From NCBI GenBank assembly GCA_007123335.1, contig SKLG01000445.1, forward strand, positions 1-8,379: DNA of 8,379 nt. The letters run 5' to 3'. The notes beneath the pieces are model-generated. The model had not been told where the DNA came from, did not search any database, and saw only the letters and a list, made by a program, of their open reading frames with translations. Position 1 is the stretch's first letter, and every line of letters starts with the position of its first letter. The translations under genes and the position numbers were made by a program. Source of the DNA: Anaerolineae bacterium (GTDB taxonomy: Bacteria > Chloroflexota > Anaerolineae > UBA1429). Below, piece by piece: positions 1 through 7,847 of the stretch.

Positions 1-2
1 AG

Positions 3-3000
3 CGCGAGGCCGGCAAGGACACCAAGGCCTATCACCTCATCCTCCTGGCCAAGAACAAGATCGGCTACCAGAACCTGCTCAAGCTGGTCAGCAAGGCCAA
101 CCTGGAGGGCTTTTACTACCGGCCGCGCATCGACCTGCCCTTGCTGGCCGAGCACGCCGAGGGGCTCATCTGCCTCAGCGCCTGCATCTCGGGGCAGGTG
201 CCCAGCCTGCTGGTGGAGGGCCAGATGGCGCAGGCGCGGGAGGCGATGGGCTGGTTCAAGGACCTCTTTGGCCCCGACAACTATTACATCGAGCTTCAAC
301 GCCACGAGGGCATCCCCGAGCTGGAGCGGGTGAACCAGCAGTTGGTATCGCTGGCCCGCGAGTTTGGCCTGCGCTGTGTGGCCACCAACGATGTCCATTA
401 CGTCCGCCGGGCGGATGCCTCGGCCCAGGACCTCCTGCTGGCCATCCAGACCAACGCCACCATGGCCGATCCCGACCGCATGCGCATGATCGGCGAAGAC
501 TATTACCTCATGACGCCCGACGAGATGGCGGCGCACATGCCCGAGTGGCCCGAGGCGGTGGAGAACACGGCGCTGGTGGCCGAGCAGTGCCAGGTGGAGA
601 TGGACCTGGACACCTACCACCTGCCGGTCATCGACGTGCCCGAGCCCTATACGCCGCAGAGCTACTTGCGCAAGCTGTGCGACGAGGGGCTCGCCCGCCG
701 CTATCGAGAGATCACGCCCGAGATCGAGACGCGGCTGGAGCACGAACTCAAGACGATCCACGACATGGGCTTTGACGACTATTTTCTGATCAACGCCGAC
801 CTGGTGCAATGGGCCAAGAACGATGCGCGGATGCTCGTCGGGCCGGGGCGCGGCTCTGGGGCCAGCAGCCTCGTGGGCTATGCGCTGGGCATCACCGACC
901 TCGACCCCCTGGAGCTAGGCCTCATCTTTGAGCGCTTTCTCAACCCCGGCCGCATCACCATGCCCGATATCGACTTGGACTATCCCGAGGACCGCCGCGG
1001 GGAGGTCATCGATTATCTGACCCAAAAGTATGGCGAGGACCGCACGGCCCAGATCGCCACCTTTGGCACCATGGCCGCCCGGGGCGCCGTGCGCGATGTG
1101 GGCCGCGCTCTGGGCATCCCCCTGGATGAGGTGGACTATGTGGCCAAGCTCATCCCCTCAGGACCTAAAAAGACCATCTCCGACGGCCTGGAGGGCGTGC
1201 CCGAGCTTAACGACGCCTACAAGTCCAAGCCGCACATCCGCCAACTGATCGATTACGCGCTGGCGGTGCAGGGCCTGTCGCGGCACCTCTCCACCCATGC
1301 CGCCGGGGTGATCATCGCCGACAAGCCGCTGGTCGAGTATACGCCCTTGCAGCGCGCCCCCCGCGGCGAAGGGATCATCTCCCAGTTTTGCATGGAGGAT
1401 GTGGAGGCCATCGGCCTGCTCAAGCTCGACGTCCTGGGCCTCTCGACGCTGACGGTGCTGGACCGCGCCTTTCACTGGATCGAGCGCATCCATGGCGTCA
1501 CGCTGACCCAGGAGAGCATTCCCCTGGACGACCCCGACACCTATGCGCTCCTCTCCTCCGGCGAGGTGACCGGCATCTTTCAGGTGGAGAGCGGGGGGAT
1601 GCGCCGCACGCTGCGCGAGATGCAGCCCACCGAGTTCAACGACATCGTGGCCATGCTCTCCCTCTATCGCCCAGGACCGATGCAGTTCATCCCCAACTAT
1701 ATCAACCGCAAGTTTGGCCGCGAGGAGGTGGCCTATCACCATCCCTCGCTGGAGCCGATCCTGGACGAGACCTATGGCATCATCGTCTACCAGGAGCAGA
1801 TCATCCGCATCGCCTCAGAGCTGGCCGGCTATAGCCCCGGCGAGGCCGACCTGATGCGCCGCGCGGTGGGCAAAAAGAAAAAGAAGGACCTGGAGGAGCA
1901 GCACTCGCGCTTTGTCGAGGGCGCCGTGGAGCGCGGCCTGCCGCAAGCGGCCGCCGAGGCCATCTTTGCCGATATCGAGCTGTTCGCCGACTATGGCTTT
2001 AACAAGTCCCACTCGGCGGCGTATGCCGTGATCACGGTGCAGACCGCCTATCTCAAGGCCCACTATCCCATCCCCTTTCTTACCGCACTCCTCTCAGTGG
2101 ATCGCAACAACCAGGAAAAGGTGTCCCTCTTGGTCGGCGAGTGTCGGCGGCTGGGCATCCCCCTGCGCGGCCCCGATGTGAACCGCTCGGGCATCGATTT
2201 CACCATCGAGGCGGAGGATGCGGGCGCTGAGGGGCGATCAGATCGCCGCGCAGATGCGGACGCGGGCGTAGATACGGGCGCCTCAGCGCTGGCGGAAGAA
2301 AAGCGGGCCATCCGCTTTGGGCTGGGCGCCATCAAGAATGTGGGCGACGGCCCGGCGGCGATCATTGTCGAGGCGCGGGGCGATACGCCGTTTAAGGATA
2401 TTGAGGATTTCGCCAGCCGCGTCGATCTCCGTCAGGTGAACAAGCGCGTCCTCGAATGCCTGATCCGCGCCGGCGCGTTCGATACGCTGGGCGAGCGCAA
2501 CGCCCTGCTGGGGGCCATCGACAGCATGTTGGGGGTCAGTCAGGAGCTGCACCGCGCCAAGGATGTGGGCCAACGCAGCCTCTTTGACCTCCAGCCCGAC
2601 ATGGGTGTCGCGGCGAGCCCCAGCCTGGGTCTGCCCAACGTCGAGCCGCTGCCCGAGAAGCGGCGCCTGGCCGACGAGAAGGAGCTGCTGGGCACCTATG
2701 TCTCCTCTCATCCGCTGGATGTGCTGGCCAACTATGTGGACAAGCGGCTCACGCCCCTCTCCGAGCTGGACGCCAGCCTGGAGGGCCAGACGGTGACGGT
2801 GGCCGGGGTGCTGGCCTCGCTGCGCACCATCACCACGAAAAAGGGCGACGCCATGGCCTTTGCCCAGCTCGAGGACCTTTCGGGGGCCAGGGAGGTGGTG
2901 ATCTTTCCCCGCACCTACGATCTGTCGCGGGAAGCCTTGCTCGACGATACGCTGGTGTTGGTGGAGGCCAAGGTCCAGATGCGCGATGAGGAGGTCAAGC

Positions 3001-3356
3001 TCATCGCCGAGGGCATCGATCCCTATCGCCTGCCCGCCGACGCGCGCCGACGCCAGGCCGGGGCAACGCGCCAGGTCTCGGCGTTGCTGGTGGAGGTGGA
3101 GCTGGAGGACGATGATCAGGAGGCTGCGCGCCTCGTCGAGCGCCTCCTGGAGATGCTCGTGGCGACCGAGGGGAGTCCTCGCCCCAAAGCCGGCGCCGCC
3201 GACGCGGTGCCCTTCCGCTTCCGCCTGAACGCCCCACAGGGGCGGGTGGAGCTGGCCTTTCCCGAGCTTTTTACCGTCTATTCGCCACAGCTCGCGGGCG
3301 ACGTACGCCAGCTTGCCCCGTCGAGCCATGTCGCCGTGCGCTGGGCCCCATCGTGA
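3..3356 (+). CDS. dnaE: DNA polymerase III subunit alpha (5' end outside window)
   Basis: This is the catalytic subunit of the replicative DNA polymerase. The frame is already open at base 3 and reads clear DnaE sequence, so the start lies upstream; by alignment of catalytic residues to E. coli about 75-80 residues are missing. The visible 1117 residues contain, in order: the rest of the PHP domain (ATNDVHYV at about 127-134), the palm entry motif GPGRGSGASS (from about 280), and the catalytic aspartates in PDIDLDYPEDRR (residues 324 and 326, matching E. coli D401/D403). The third aspartate is in KLDVLGL (residue 476, matching D555). Then come the fingers motifs YRPGPMQFIPNYINRKFG and DYGFNKSHSAAYA, a helix-hairpin-helix region around IRFGLGAIKNVG, and an OB fold (about 928-975, VTVAGVLASLRT). 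The family assignment is certain. An Ala/Asp/Arg-rich stretch (residues about 738-765) looks like an insertion compared with typical DnaE. The stop is followed after 24 bases by the next gene on the same strand. Confidence 0.97.
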   Translation, partial: REAGKDTKAYHLILLAKNKIGYQNLLKLVSKANLEGFYYRPRIDLPLLAEHAEGLICLSACISGQVPSLLVEGQMAQAREAMGWFKDLFGPDNYYIELQRHEGIPELERVNQQLVSLAREFGLRCVATNDVHYVRRADASAQDLLLAIQTNATMADPDRMRMIGEDYYLMTPDEMAAHMPEWPEAVENTALVAEQCQVEMDLDTYHLPVIDVPEPYTPQSYLRKLCDEGLARRYREITPEIETRLEHELKTIHDMGFDDYFLINADLVQWAKNDARMLVGPGRGSGASSLVGYALGITDLDPLELGLIFERFLNPGRITMPDIDLDYPEDRRGEVIDYLTQKYGEDRTAQIATFGTMAARGAVRDVGRALGIPLDEVDYVAKLIPSGPKKTISDGLEGVPELNDAYKSKPHIRQLIDYALAVQGLSRHLSTHAAGVIIADKPLVEYTPLQRAPRGEGIISQFCMEDVEAIGLLKLDVLGLSTLTVLDRAFHWIERIHGVTLTQESIPLDDPDTYALLSSGEVTGIFQVESGGMRRTLREMQPTEFNDIVAMLSLYRPGPMQFIPNYINRKFGREEVAYHHPSLEPILDETYGIIVYQEQIIRIASELAGYSPGEADLMRRAVGKKKKKDLEEQHSRFVEGAVERGLPQAAAEAIFADIELFADYGFNKSHSAAYAVITVQTAYLKAHYPIPFLTALLSVDRNNQEKVSLLVGECRRLGIPLRGPDVNRSGIDFTIEAEDAGAEGRSDRRADADAGVDTGASALAEEKRAIRFGLGAIKNVGDGPAAIIVEARGDTPFKDIEDFASRVDLRQVNKRVLECLIRAGAFDTLGERNALLGAIDSMLGVSQELHRAKDVGQRSLFDLQPDMGVAASPSLGLPNVEPLPEKRRLADEKELLGTYVSSHPLDVLANYVDKRLTPLSELDASLEGQTVTVAGVLASLRTITTKKGDAMAFAQLEDLSGAREVVIFPRTYDLSREALLDDTLVLVEAKVQMRDEEVKLIAEGIDPYRLPADARRRQAGATRQVSALLVEVELEDDDQEAARLVERLLEMLVATEGSPRPKAGAADAVPFRFRLNAPQGRVELAFPELFTVYSPQLAGDVRQLAPSSHVAVRWAPS

Positions 3357-3370
3357 TGGGCTAGCGCCCT

Positions 3371-3376
3371 GGGAGG
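3371..3376 (+). promoter_or_regulatory. Ribosome binding site deciding the GTG start at 3381
   Basis: GGGAGG lies 4 bases before GTG 3381. The in-frame ATG at 3396 is 19 bases away, too far for this site. GTG 3381 therefore fits the Shine-Dalgarno better, although starting at ATG 3396 would give a tidier signal peptide (MSLKTALYALLLGLW...). The 24-base gap after dnaE shows no terminator, so translation from a shared mRNA is plausible. Confidence 0.5.
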
Positions 3377-3380
3377 GCGG

Positions 3381-6300
3381 GTGCATACACTCTCCATGTC
3401 GCTCAAAACCGCTCTCTATGCGCTGCTGCTCGGCCTCTGGTGCGCCGCGCCGGTCATGGCCCAGGGCGACCGCTTCTTTGGCGACCGCCTCTTTGGCGGC
3501 AGCCTCTTTGGCAACCGCAGCGCCGCCGTCGAGTGGGAGCGCACCGGCGGCCCCATCGGCGCGCCGATCAAGGCCCTCGTCGTCCTGCCCCATGACCCCG
3601 ACACGTTGTTGGCCGGCACCCTCAACGGCCTCTACCGCAGCACCAACGGCGGCGAATCGTGGGAGCATCTGGCCGATGGCCGCCTCGAGTGCCAGGATGT
3701 CCACGTGCTGGCGGCAGAGCCGCGCCGGGACGGCTACCTCTATGTCGGCGGCAGCGATGGCCTCTTTCGCGGGCACAGCGATGGCTCCAACTGGGTCCGG
3801 GTGGGCAGCGGCCTGAGCAGCGACCTGGTGCTCTCGTTGGCCATCAGCTCCAGCGATCCCAAGATCTTGTATGCCGGGGCCGATGGGGAGGTGTTTGTCA
3901 GTGCGGACCTGGGCGACCGCTGGCAACCCTCGGGCGATGGCCTGCCCGACGGAGGCGTGTGGGTGTTGGCCACGAACCCGCACAACCCCCAGCGCCTTTT
4001 GGCCGGCACCGACTGGGGCGTCTATGCCAGCGACGACGGCGGCCAACGGTGGATCCGCTCTGCCGACGGGCTTCCGGCGGAGGTGCGCGTCGAGGCGCTC
4101 CAATGGCATTCGCAGGATCCCGCCCGCGTCTATATCGCCACCCATGCCGGGCTGTACCTGTCCGACGATGAGGGCCGCACCTGGGCGGCCATCCCCGACC
4201 TCAGCGGCAGGCGGCTCTCTGCCATCCACGTCTTGGACGCCGATCCGCGCATTGTGTTGGCCAACGTCGATCTGACCTCGGTGTGGCGCTCCACCGACGG
4301 CGGCCTCCATTGGGCGCCCCTGGCGCCCATCTCGCAGGACGGGCTGGTGTTGGCCGTGGCCACCCATCCCTACAACCCCCAATGGATCTATGTCGGCACC
4401 GACCACGGCTTTTATCGGAGCCGCGACGGCGGCGAATCGTGGGAGTTGCGCAACGAGGGCCTGCTGGGGCGCGACGTCCGCGCCCTGGTGGATGTGCCCG
4501 GCGTTCGCGGGCAGCTCTATGCGGCCACCCGGCGGGGGGTCTATTACACCGTCGATGGCGGCGCGTCCTGGGAGGAGCGCAGCACAGGGCTGATCGAGCG
4601 AGACATCCTGCTGCTGGCCATCGATCGCGGCGCCAAAGAGCGTCTATATGCCGCCACCTGGAGCGGCGATCTGTATACCACCGATGACGGTGGCCAACAG
4701 TGGCATCTCTTGCCGCCGCTGCCCACCGAGGGAGAGCCGCCGACGGCGCTGTTCGTGGCGGCCACGGGCGATGAGCGCCATGGCCAGAGCAGCACGGTGT
4801 GGATCGGCGGCAGCGCCGGCGCGTGGTTCAGCGCCGACGCGGCGCAGACATGGCAATCCGCCAATCAAGGCCTCTTGGATCTGCGGGTGGAGGCCATGGT
4901 GGGCGGCGATTCAGATCGCCACGCCCGCGCCGCAAAGGATGTGTTGCTTCTTGGCGCGGGGAGCGATGTCTATCGCTGGTCAGCCTCCTCACTGGATTGG
5001 GCGCGAATGACCGAGCAGCCTCTGGAGGGGCAGGTCACCGCCATGGCCCTCGATAGCCGCTGGCGAGGCTACCTCTTTGTGGGCACCGATGCCGGCGCCA
5101 TCTATCGTCGCCGGCTGGATGGCGGCGTGTGGGAGAATGTCTCTCAGCAGACGCTGGCCGCCCATCTGCGCGTCAAAGCTCTCGAATTGGCGCCGGGGAG
5201 TGGCGGGCGCTCTCTGCTGTGCGCCATCACCAGCGGCGGCATCTTTTGCAGCCGTGACCATGGTGCGAGCTGGTCGCTGAGCAACGTTGGCTGTCTCTAT
5301 GGCGCCAACGCCCGTTGCCTCGCGGCAGAGGCCGACGATCGGGGCGTGATCTATTTGGGCACGGCCCGCAGCAGCGTCTATCGCGGTCACGACCGCTCCT
5401 CCTCGACGCCGATGGCGTTGCTCTATCTCTCGGCGGTGGCGGCTGCCGCCATCATCTTGATGGTGGTGCGCACCGTGCGTTCCAGGTCGATCCCCGGCGA
5501 CCTCTTGGGCGAGCAGGGCGAGATCGAGCGACGTTGGGGCGAATGGGACGCGCTGATCGAGGAATCGCTCTTGACCCACCACCGGGTCACCGCCGAGATG
5601 TTGGCGGGGCATATCCCCGAGGGCGCCCTGCAACTGACCATGATGCGCTACGTGGACACCCATCGCCAGCAGGATCTGGTGTTCAGCCAGCAAAAGAGCG
5701 CCGGAGGACACACCGCAGGGGCTATCGAGCCCCGGCGACGGGCTGAGCTGGAGCGCCTGGTCGAGAACTGGCGCTTTCTGGCCGAGCGCCTCGACGAGAC
5801 GGGCAGCGCCACGCCCATCGCCGCCCGCATGACCGAGCAGTTGTGCGAGCTGTTGGGCTTTTCGGCGCTCTCGTCGCGCACCTTCCGCTCGCTATTCGGG
5901 TACATGGTCGGCGCCTCCACGTTGCGGCTGAGCATCCCCCACCAGTTCCCCATCGTCTTTGTGCTCAAGCGGAACCTGGATGGCGACGATGTGCGCGACA
6001 TCCGCGACCTGATGAAGGTATTGAACGCCACCTCCTTCTTTGCCCTACTGATAGTGGTGGGCGAGGACCCCATGGATCGCAGCCAAAGCACGGCGCTCAA
6101 GCGGCTGGTGCGTAGCGGCGCCGAGGATTTCATCGTGCTGGATTACCAGGACCTGTGCCGCCTCTATCTGGCCACCGATGCCGAGCGCCAGCTCGTGAAC
6201 ACCATCCTGGAGCAGATGGACCTGACCGTCGTCTCCCCCTATGTCATCTCGGGGCCGGTGTCGGGGAATATGTTCTTTGGCCGCGACTATGAACTCAAGG

Positions 6301-7346
6301 CCATCACCCGCACGGTGCGCGATCGCAGCTTTGCCATCGTCGGGGGGCGCAAGATCGGCAAGACCTCGGTGCTCCGCAAGGTGCACGATCTCTTGACGCA
6401 CACCAGCGGCTTTGCGCCGATCTATCTCGATTGCCAGCACGTCATCACCTACCGCGAGTTCTTTGACGCGCTGGCTCTCGCCAGTCAGCTCGACGCCGTT
6501 GCCGACGCCGTCCCCGACGCCCTACGACGCATCGCCGTCCACTTGCGCCGGCAACATGGCGGTGTCATGCTGGTGATCCTGCTGGATGAGGTGGATCAGC
6601 TTCTGGCCCACGATCGGCAACAGCGGATGCGCCTCTTTCTCGTGATGCGCGCCCTGTCACAAGAGGGGGTGTGTCGCTTTGTCTTTTGCGGAGAGCGGCA
6701 GCTCAACGGCGCCCTGCACGATCCCCAGTCGCCGCTGTTCAACTTTTGCAACATCCTGCGCTTGAGCTATCTGCTGGAGCGCGATGCCCGGCGCATCATC
6801 ACCGAGCCCATGGCCGAGATGGGCGTCTCCTTTGAGGAGCCCGCCCTGCTGGTGGATGAGATCATCGCCCTGTCCTCCTGCCATCCCAACGTGGTGCAGG
6901 CCATCTGCCGCATGCTCATCGGCCAGGCGAACGAACGCAGCGACCACACCATCCGCATGGAGGACCTCGACGCGGTGCGCGCCTCGGACGAGTTCCGCGA
7001 GTTCTTTATCGAGGTGACCTGGGGCAACGCCGATCCGCTGGAACGGCTCATCACCCTGATCATGGCCGATGGGGCAAGCATGACGCTCAAGGAGGTGGAG
7101 GAGGCGCTGCACGGCCAGGGTCTCGCCGTGCCCGGCGATGACATCAAGGCGGCGCTGGATGGGCTGCTGCTCTTTTCCATCCTGCGCCGCGAGGGGACCC
7201 TCTATGCTTTTGCGGCCCATTCCTTCCCACGCATCGTGAATGAGGCCGGTATTCTGTCTGGCTTACGCACCAGTCTTTTGGAGCAATTGCGCGCGTCTTA
7301 TGCCGAGGAGCGCCCGAGCCAGGGTGCACCCGAGGCGGGGCGATGA
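3381..7346 (+). CDS. Transmembrane beta-propeller / P-loop ATPase fusion protein
   Basis: No gene name is known to me; the role, outside sensing coupled to a cytoplasmic NTPase, is inferred from architecture. Residues 1-27 form a signal peptide with a hydrophobic core and likely cleavage after PVMA. Residues about 60-670 hold 13-14 propeller repeats of BNR/sortilin/Ycf48 type, with motifs such as STNGGESW, SDDGGQRW and STDGGLHW. The repeat Trp residues fall at 94, 138, 181, 224, 268, 311, 354, 397, 441, 491, 540, 584 and 631, a period of 43-44 that loosens after 441. One transmembrane helix (about 678-696) is followed by Arg-rich RTVRSRS, placing the C-terminus in the cytoplasm. Residues 698-960 are unassigned alpha/beta sequence. 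A lead-in ending MFFGRD (964-969) precedes Walker A GGRKIGKT (988-995), Walker B VILLDEVD (1065-1072) and a sensor-like FVFCGER (1100-1106). This resembles STAND/AAA_16-type ATPases. Residues 1218-1290 look like a winged helix. There is no clear enzymatic effector domain. Confidence 0.85.
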   Translation: MHTLSMSLKTALYALLLGLWCAAPVMAQGDRFFGDRLFGGSLFGNRSAAVEWERTGGPIGAPIKALVVLPHDPDTLLAGTLNGLYRSTNGGESWEHLADGRLECQDVHVLAAEPRRDGYLYVGGSDGLFRGHSDGSNWVRVGSGLSSDLVLSLAISSSDPKILYAGADGEVFVSADLGDRWQPSGDGLPDGGVWVLATNPHNPQRLLAGTDWGVYASDDGGQRWIRSADGLPAEVRVEALQWHSQDPARVYIATHAGLYLSDDEGRTWAAIPDLSGRRLSAIHVLDADPRIVLANVDLTSVWRSTDGGLHWAPLAPISQDGLVLAVATHPYNPQWIYVGTDHGFYRSRDGGESWELRNEGLLGRDVRALVDVPGVRGQLYAATRRGVYYTVDGGASWEERSTGLIERDILLLAIDRGAKERLYAATWSGDLYTTDDGGQQWHLLPPLPTEGEPPTALFVAATGDERHGQSSTVWIGGSAGAWFSADAAQTWQSANQGLLDLRVEAMVGGDSDRHARAAKDVLLLGAGSDVYRWSASSLDWARMTEQPLEGQVTAMALDSRWRGYLFVGTDAGAIYRRRLDGGVWENVSQQTLAAHLRVKALELAPGSGGRSLLCAITSGGIFCSRDHGASWSLSNVGCLYGANARCLAAEADDRGVIYLGTARSSVYRGHDRSSSTPMALLYLSAVAAAAIILMVVRTVRSRSIPGDLLGEQGEIERRWGEWDALIEESLLTHHRVTAEMLAGHIPEGALQLTMMRYVDTHRQQDLVFSQQKSAGGHTAGAIEPRRRAELERLVENWRFLAERLDETGSATPIAARMTEQLCELLGFSALSSRTFRSLFGYMVGASTLRLSIPHQFPIVFVLKRNLDGDDVRDIRDLMKVLNATSFFALLIVVGEDPMDRSQSTALKRLVRSGAEDFIVLDYQDLCRLYLATDAERQLVNTILEQMDLTVVSPYVISGPVSGNMFFGRDYELKAITRTVRDRSFAIVGGRKIGKTSVLRKVHDLLTHTSGFAPIYLDCQHVITYREFFDALALASQLDAVADAVPDALRRIAVHLRRQHGGVMLVILLDEVDQLLAHDRQQRMRLFLVMRALSQEGVCRFVFCGERQLNGALHDPQSPLFNFCNILRLSYLLERDARRIITEPMAEMGVSFEEPALLVDEIIALSSCHPNVVQAICRMLIGQANERSDHTIRMEDLDAVRASDEFREFFIEVTWGNADPLERLITLIMADGASMTLKEVEEALHGQGLAVPGDDIKAALDGLLLFSILRREGTLYAFAAHSFPRIVNEAGILSGLRTSLLEQLRASYAEERPSQGAPEAGR

Positions 7347-7359
7347 CGCGCCGCGACGT

Positions 7360-7611
7360 TCAGTGAGCGGTCTCGGAGAGGTTGGCCACCCCCAGCCAAA
7401 AGTGATGGGGCAATACGTCCGCCGCGGTCACGACCTTGATGGCCTCGCCCGCCTGGAACGTCTCCGGCAGCGTGCGCGGATGGATATAGCAGACGTTGGG
7501 GCGGCTTCCATATTTATTCTGATAGTAGGCGCTGGCCCGGGCGATCTTGTCCTCTAGCGATCGTTTGGGTGAGTCGTCGTACCACAACATCCCTTGTTTC
7601 ATCATGTTCAT
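7360..7611 (-). CDS. Small uncharacterised protein, probably SOS-induced
   Basis: This is an 83-residue soluble protein with no transmembrane segment or signal peptide; I cannot assign a function. I take it as real because its composition is protein-like (balanced, rich in Tyr, His, Lys and Asp, unlike the Arg/Pro/Ala-rich shadow frames). Its ATG at 7611 also follows AAGGA (minus strand, 7620-7616) at 4 bases; the in-frame ATG at 7605 has 10-base spacing and is an alternative start. The N-terminus reads MKQGMLWYDD, followed by a charged helix (SLEDKIARASAYYQNKYG), then PNVCYIHPRTLP and a C-terminal LPHHFWLGV. I have a weak impression that similar short proteins ending in a HFWLGV-like motif recur in Chloroflexota; this is memory, not a search. 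The gene is convergent with the ATPase gene (13 bases between stops) and sits downstream of a promoter with two LexA-type boxes, so a DNA-damage role is inferred. Confidence 0.75.
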   Translation of the reverse strand: MNMMKQGMLWYDDSPKRSLEDKIARASAYYQNKYGSRPNVCYIHPRTLPETFQAGEAIKVVTAADVLPHHFWLGVANLSETAH

Positions 7612-7841
7612 CCGTTCCTTATACGAATCAGGGCCGCCGGGGGAGTGCTTTGCCAGCGTCCATGTTTATCCATGAGGGTTTGACGGCGACCCGACGGCCG
7701 ATGCCGGGGCGATTCGGCGGGACATGTGTGGGCAGGCCCTCGCATATAGAATACAGGCGCCCCAGGCGCGGCCATCCGGTCGCCGTCTCGCTCGTTCTGG
7801 CGCAGGGCGGATGCTCAGCGCCGAGATAGAACGAGTGTTCT
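7612..7841 (-). other. Long 5' leader between the SOS promoter and the small gene
   Basis: About 230 bases separate the predicted transcription start (near 7841) from the ATG at 7611. I see no convincing gene in it. One 55-codon minus-strand frame (ATG 7775 to TGA 7608) ends with an ATGA overlap with the small gene's start, but it lacks a clear ribosome binding site and has the Arg/Pro-rich composition of chance frames. The leader may simply be untranslated, could contain a second promoter, or could carry regulatory structure that I cannot demonstrate by eye. Confidence 0.4.
7616..7620 (-). promoter_or_regulatory. Ribosome binding site of the small minus-strand gene
   Basis: On the minus strand the sequence reads AAGGA-ACGG-ATG. 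This is a usable Shine-Dalgarno sequence 4 bases before ATG 7611 and 10 bases before the in-frame ATG 7605. It supports this reading frame being translated but does not decide between the two starts. Confidence 0.55.
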
Positions 7842-7843
7842 AT
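7826..7843. promoter_or_regulatory. LexA-type SOS box 1
   Basis: This is a perfect inverted repeat, ATAGAAC-GAGT-GTTCTAT, containing the GAAC-N4-GTTC core (7829-7840) of Gram-positive-type LexA operators (B. subtilis consensus CGAACRNRYGTTYC). It lies over the predicted transcription start of the minus-strand promoter, where a bound repressor would block initiation. Its centre is 28 bp from box 2. Confidence 0.75.
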
Positions 7844-7847
7844 TCAC

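Noticed and set aside
141..143. TTG at 141 as the start of dnaE
   Set aside because: The same frame continues upstream to base 3 with conserved DnaE PHP-domain sequence, so the true start is outside the window.
1158..1742. 194-codon minus-strand open frame inside dnaE
   Set aside because: It is fully antisense to conserved catalytic DnaE sequence and is a codon-bias shadow.
3358..3369. GGGC-TAGC-GCCC as a terminator after dnaE
   Set aside because: The stem is only 4 bp with no T-run, and the next gene starts 12 bases later.
2283..4406. 707-codon open frame on the minus strand
   Set aside because: It runs antisense across the end of dnaE and the start of the propeller gene, both certain. 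Its His/Gly/Ala/Gln-rich composition is typical of antisense frames in GC-rich DNA and no domain is recognisable.
4989..5711. 240-codon minus-strand open frame opposite the receptor gene
   Set aside because: It is antisense to propeller repeats and the membrane helix, with low-information composition and no recognisable family.
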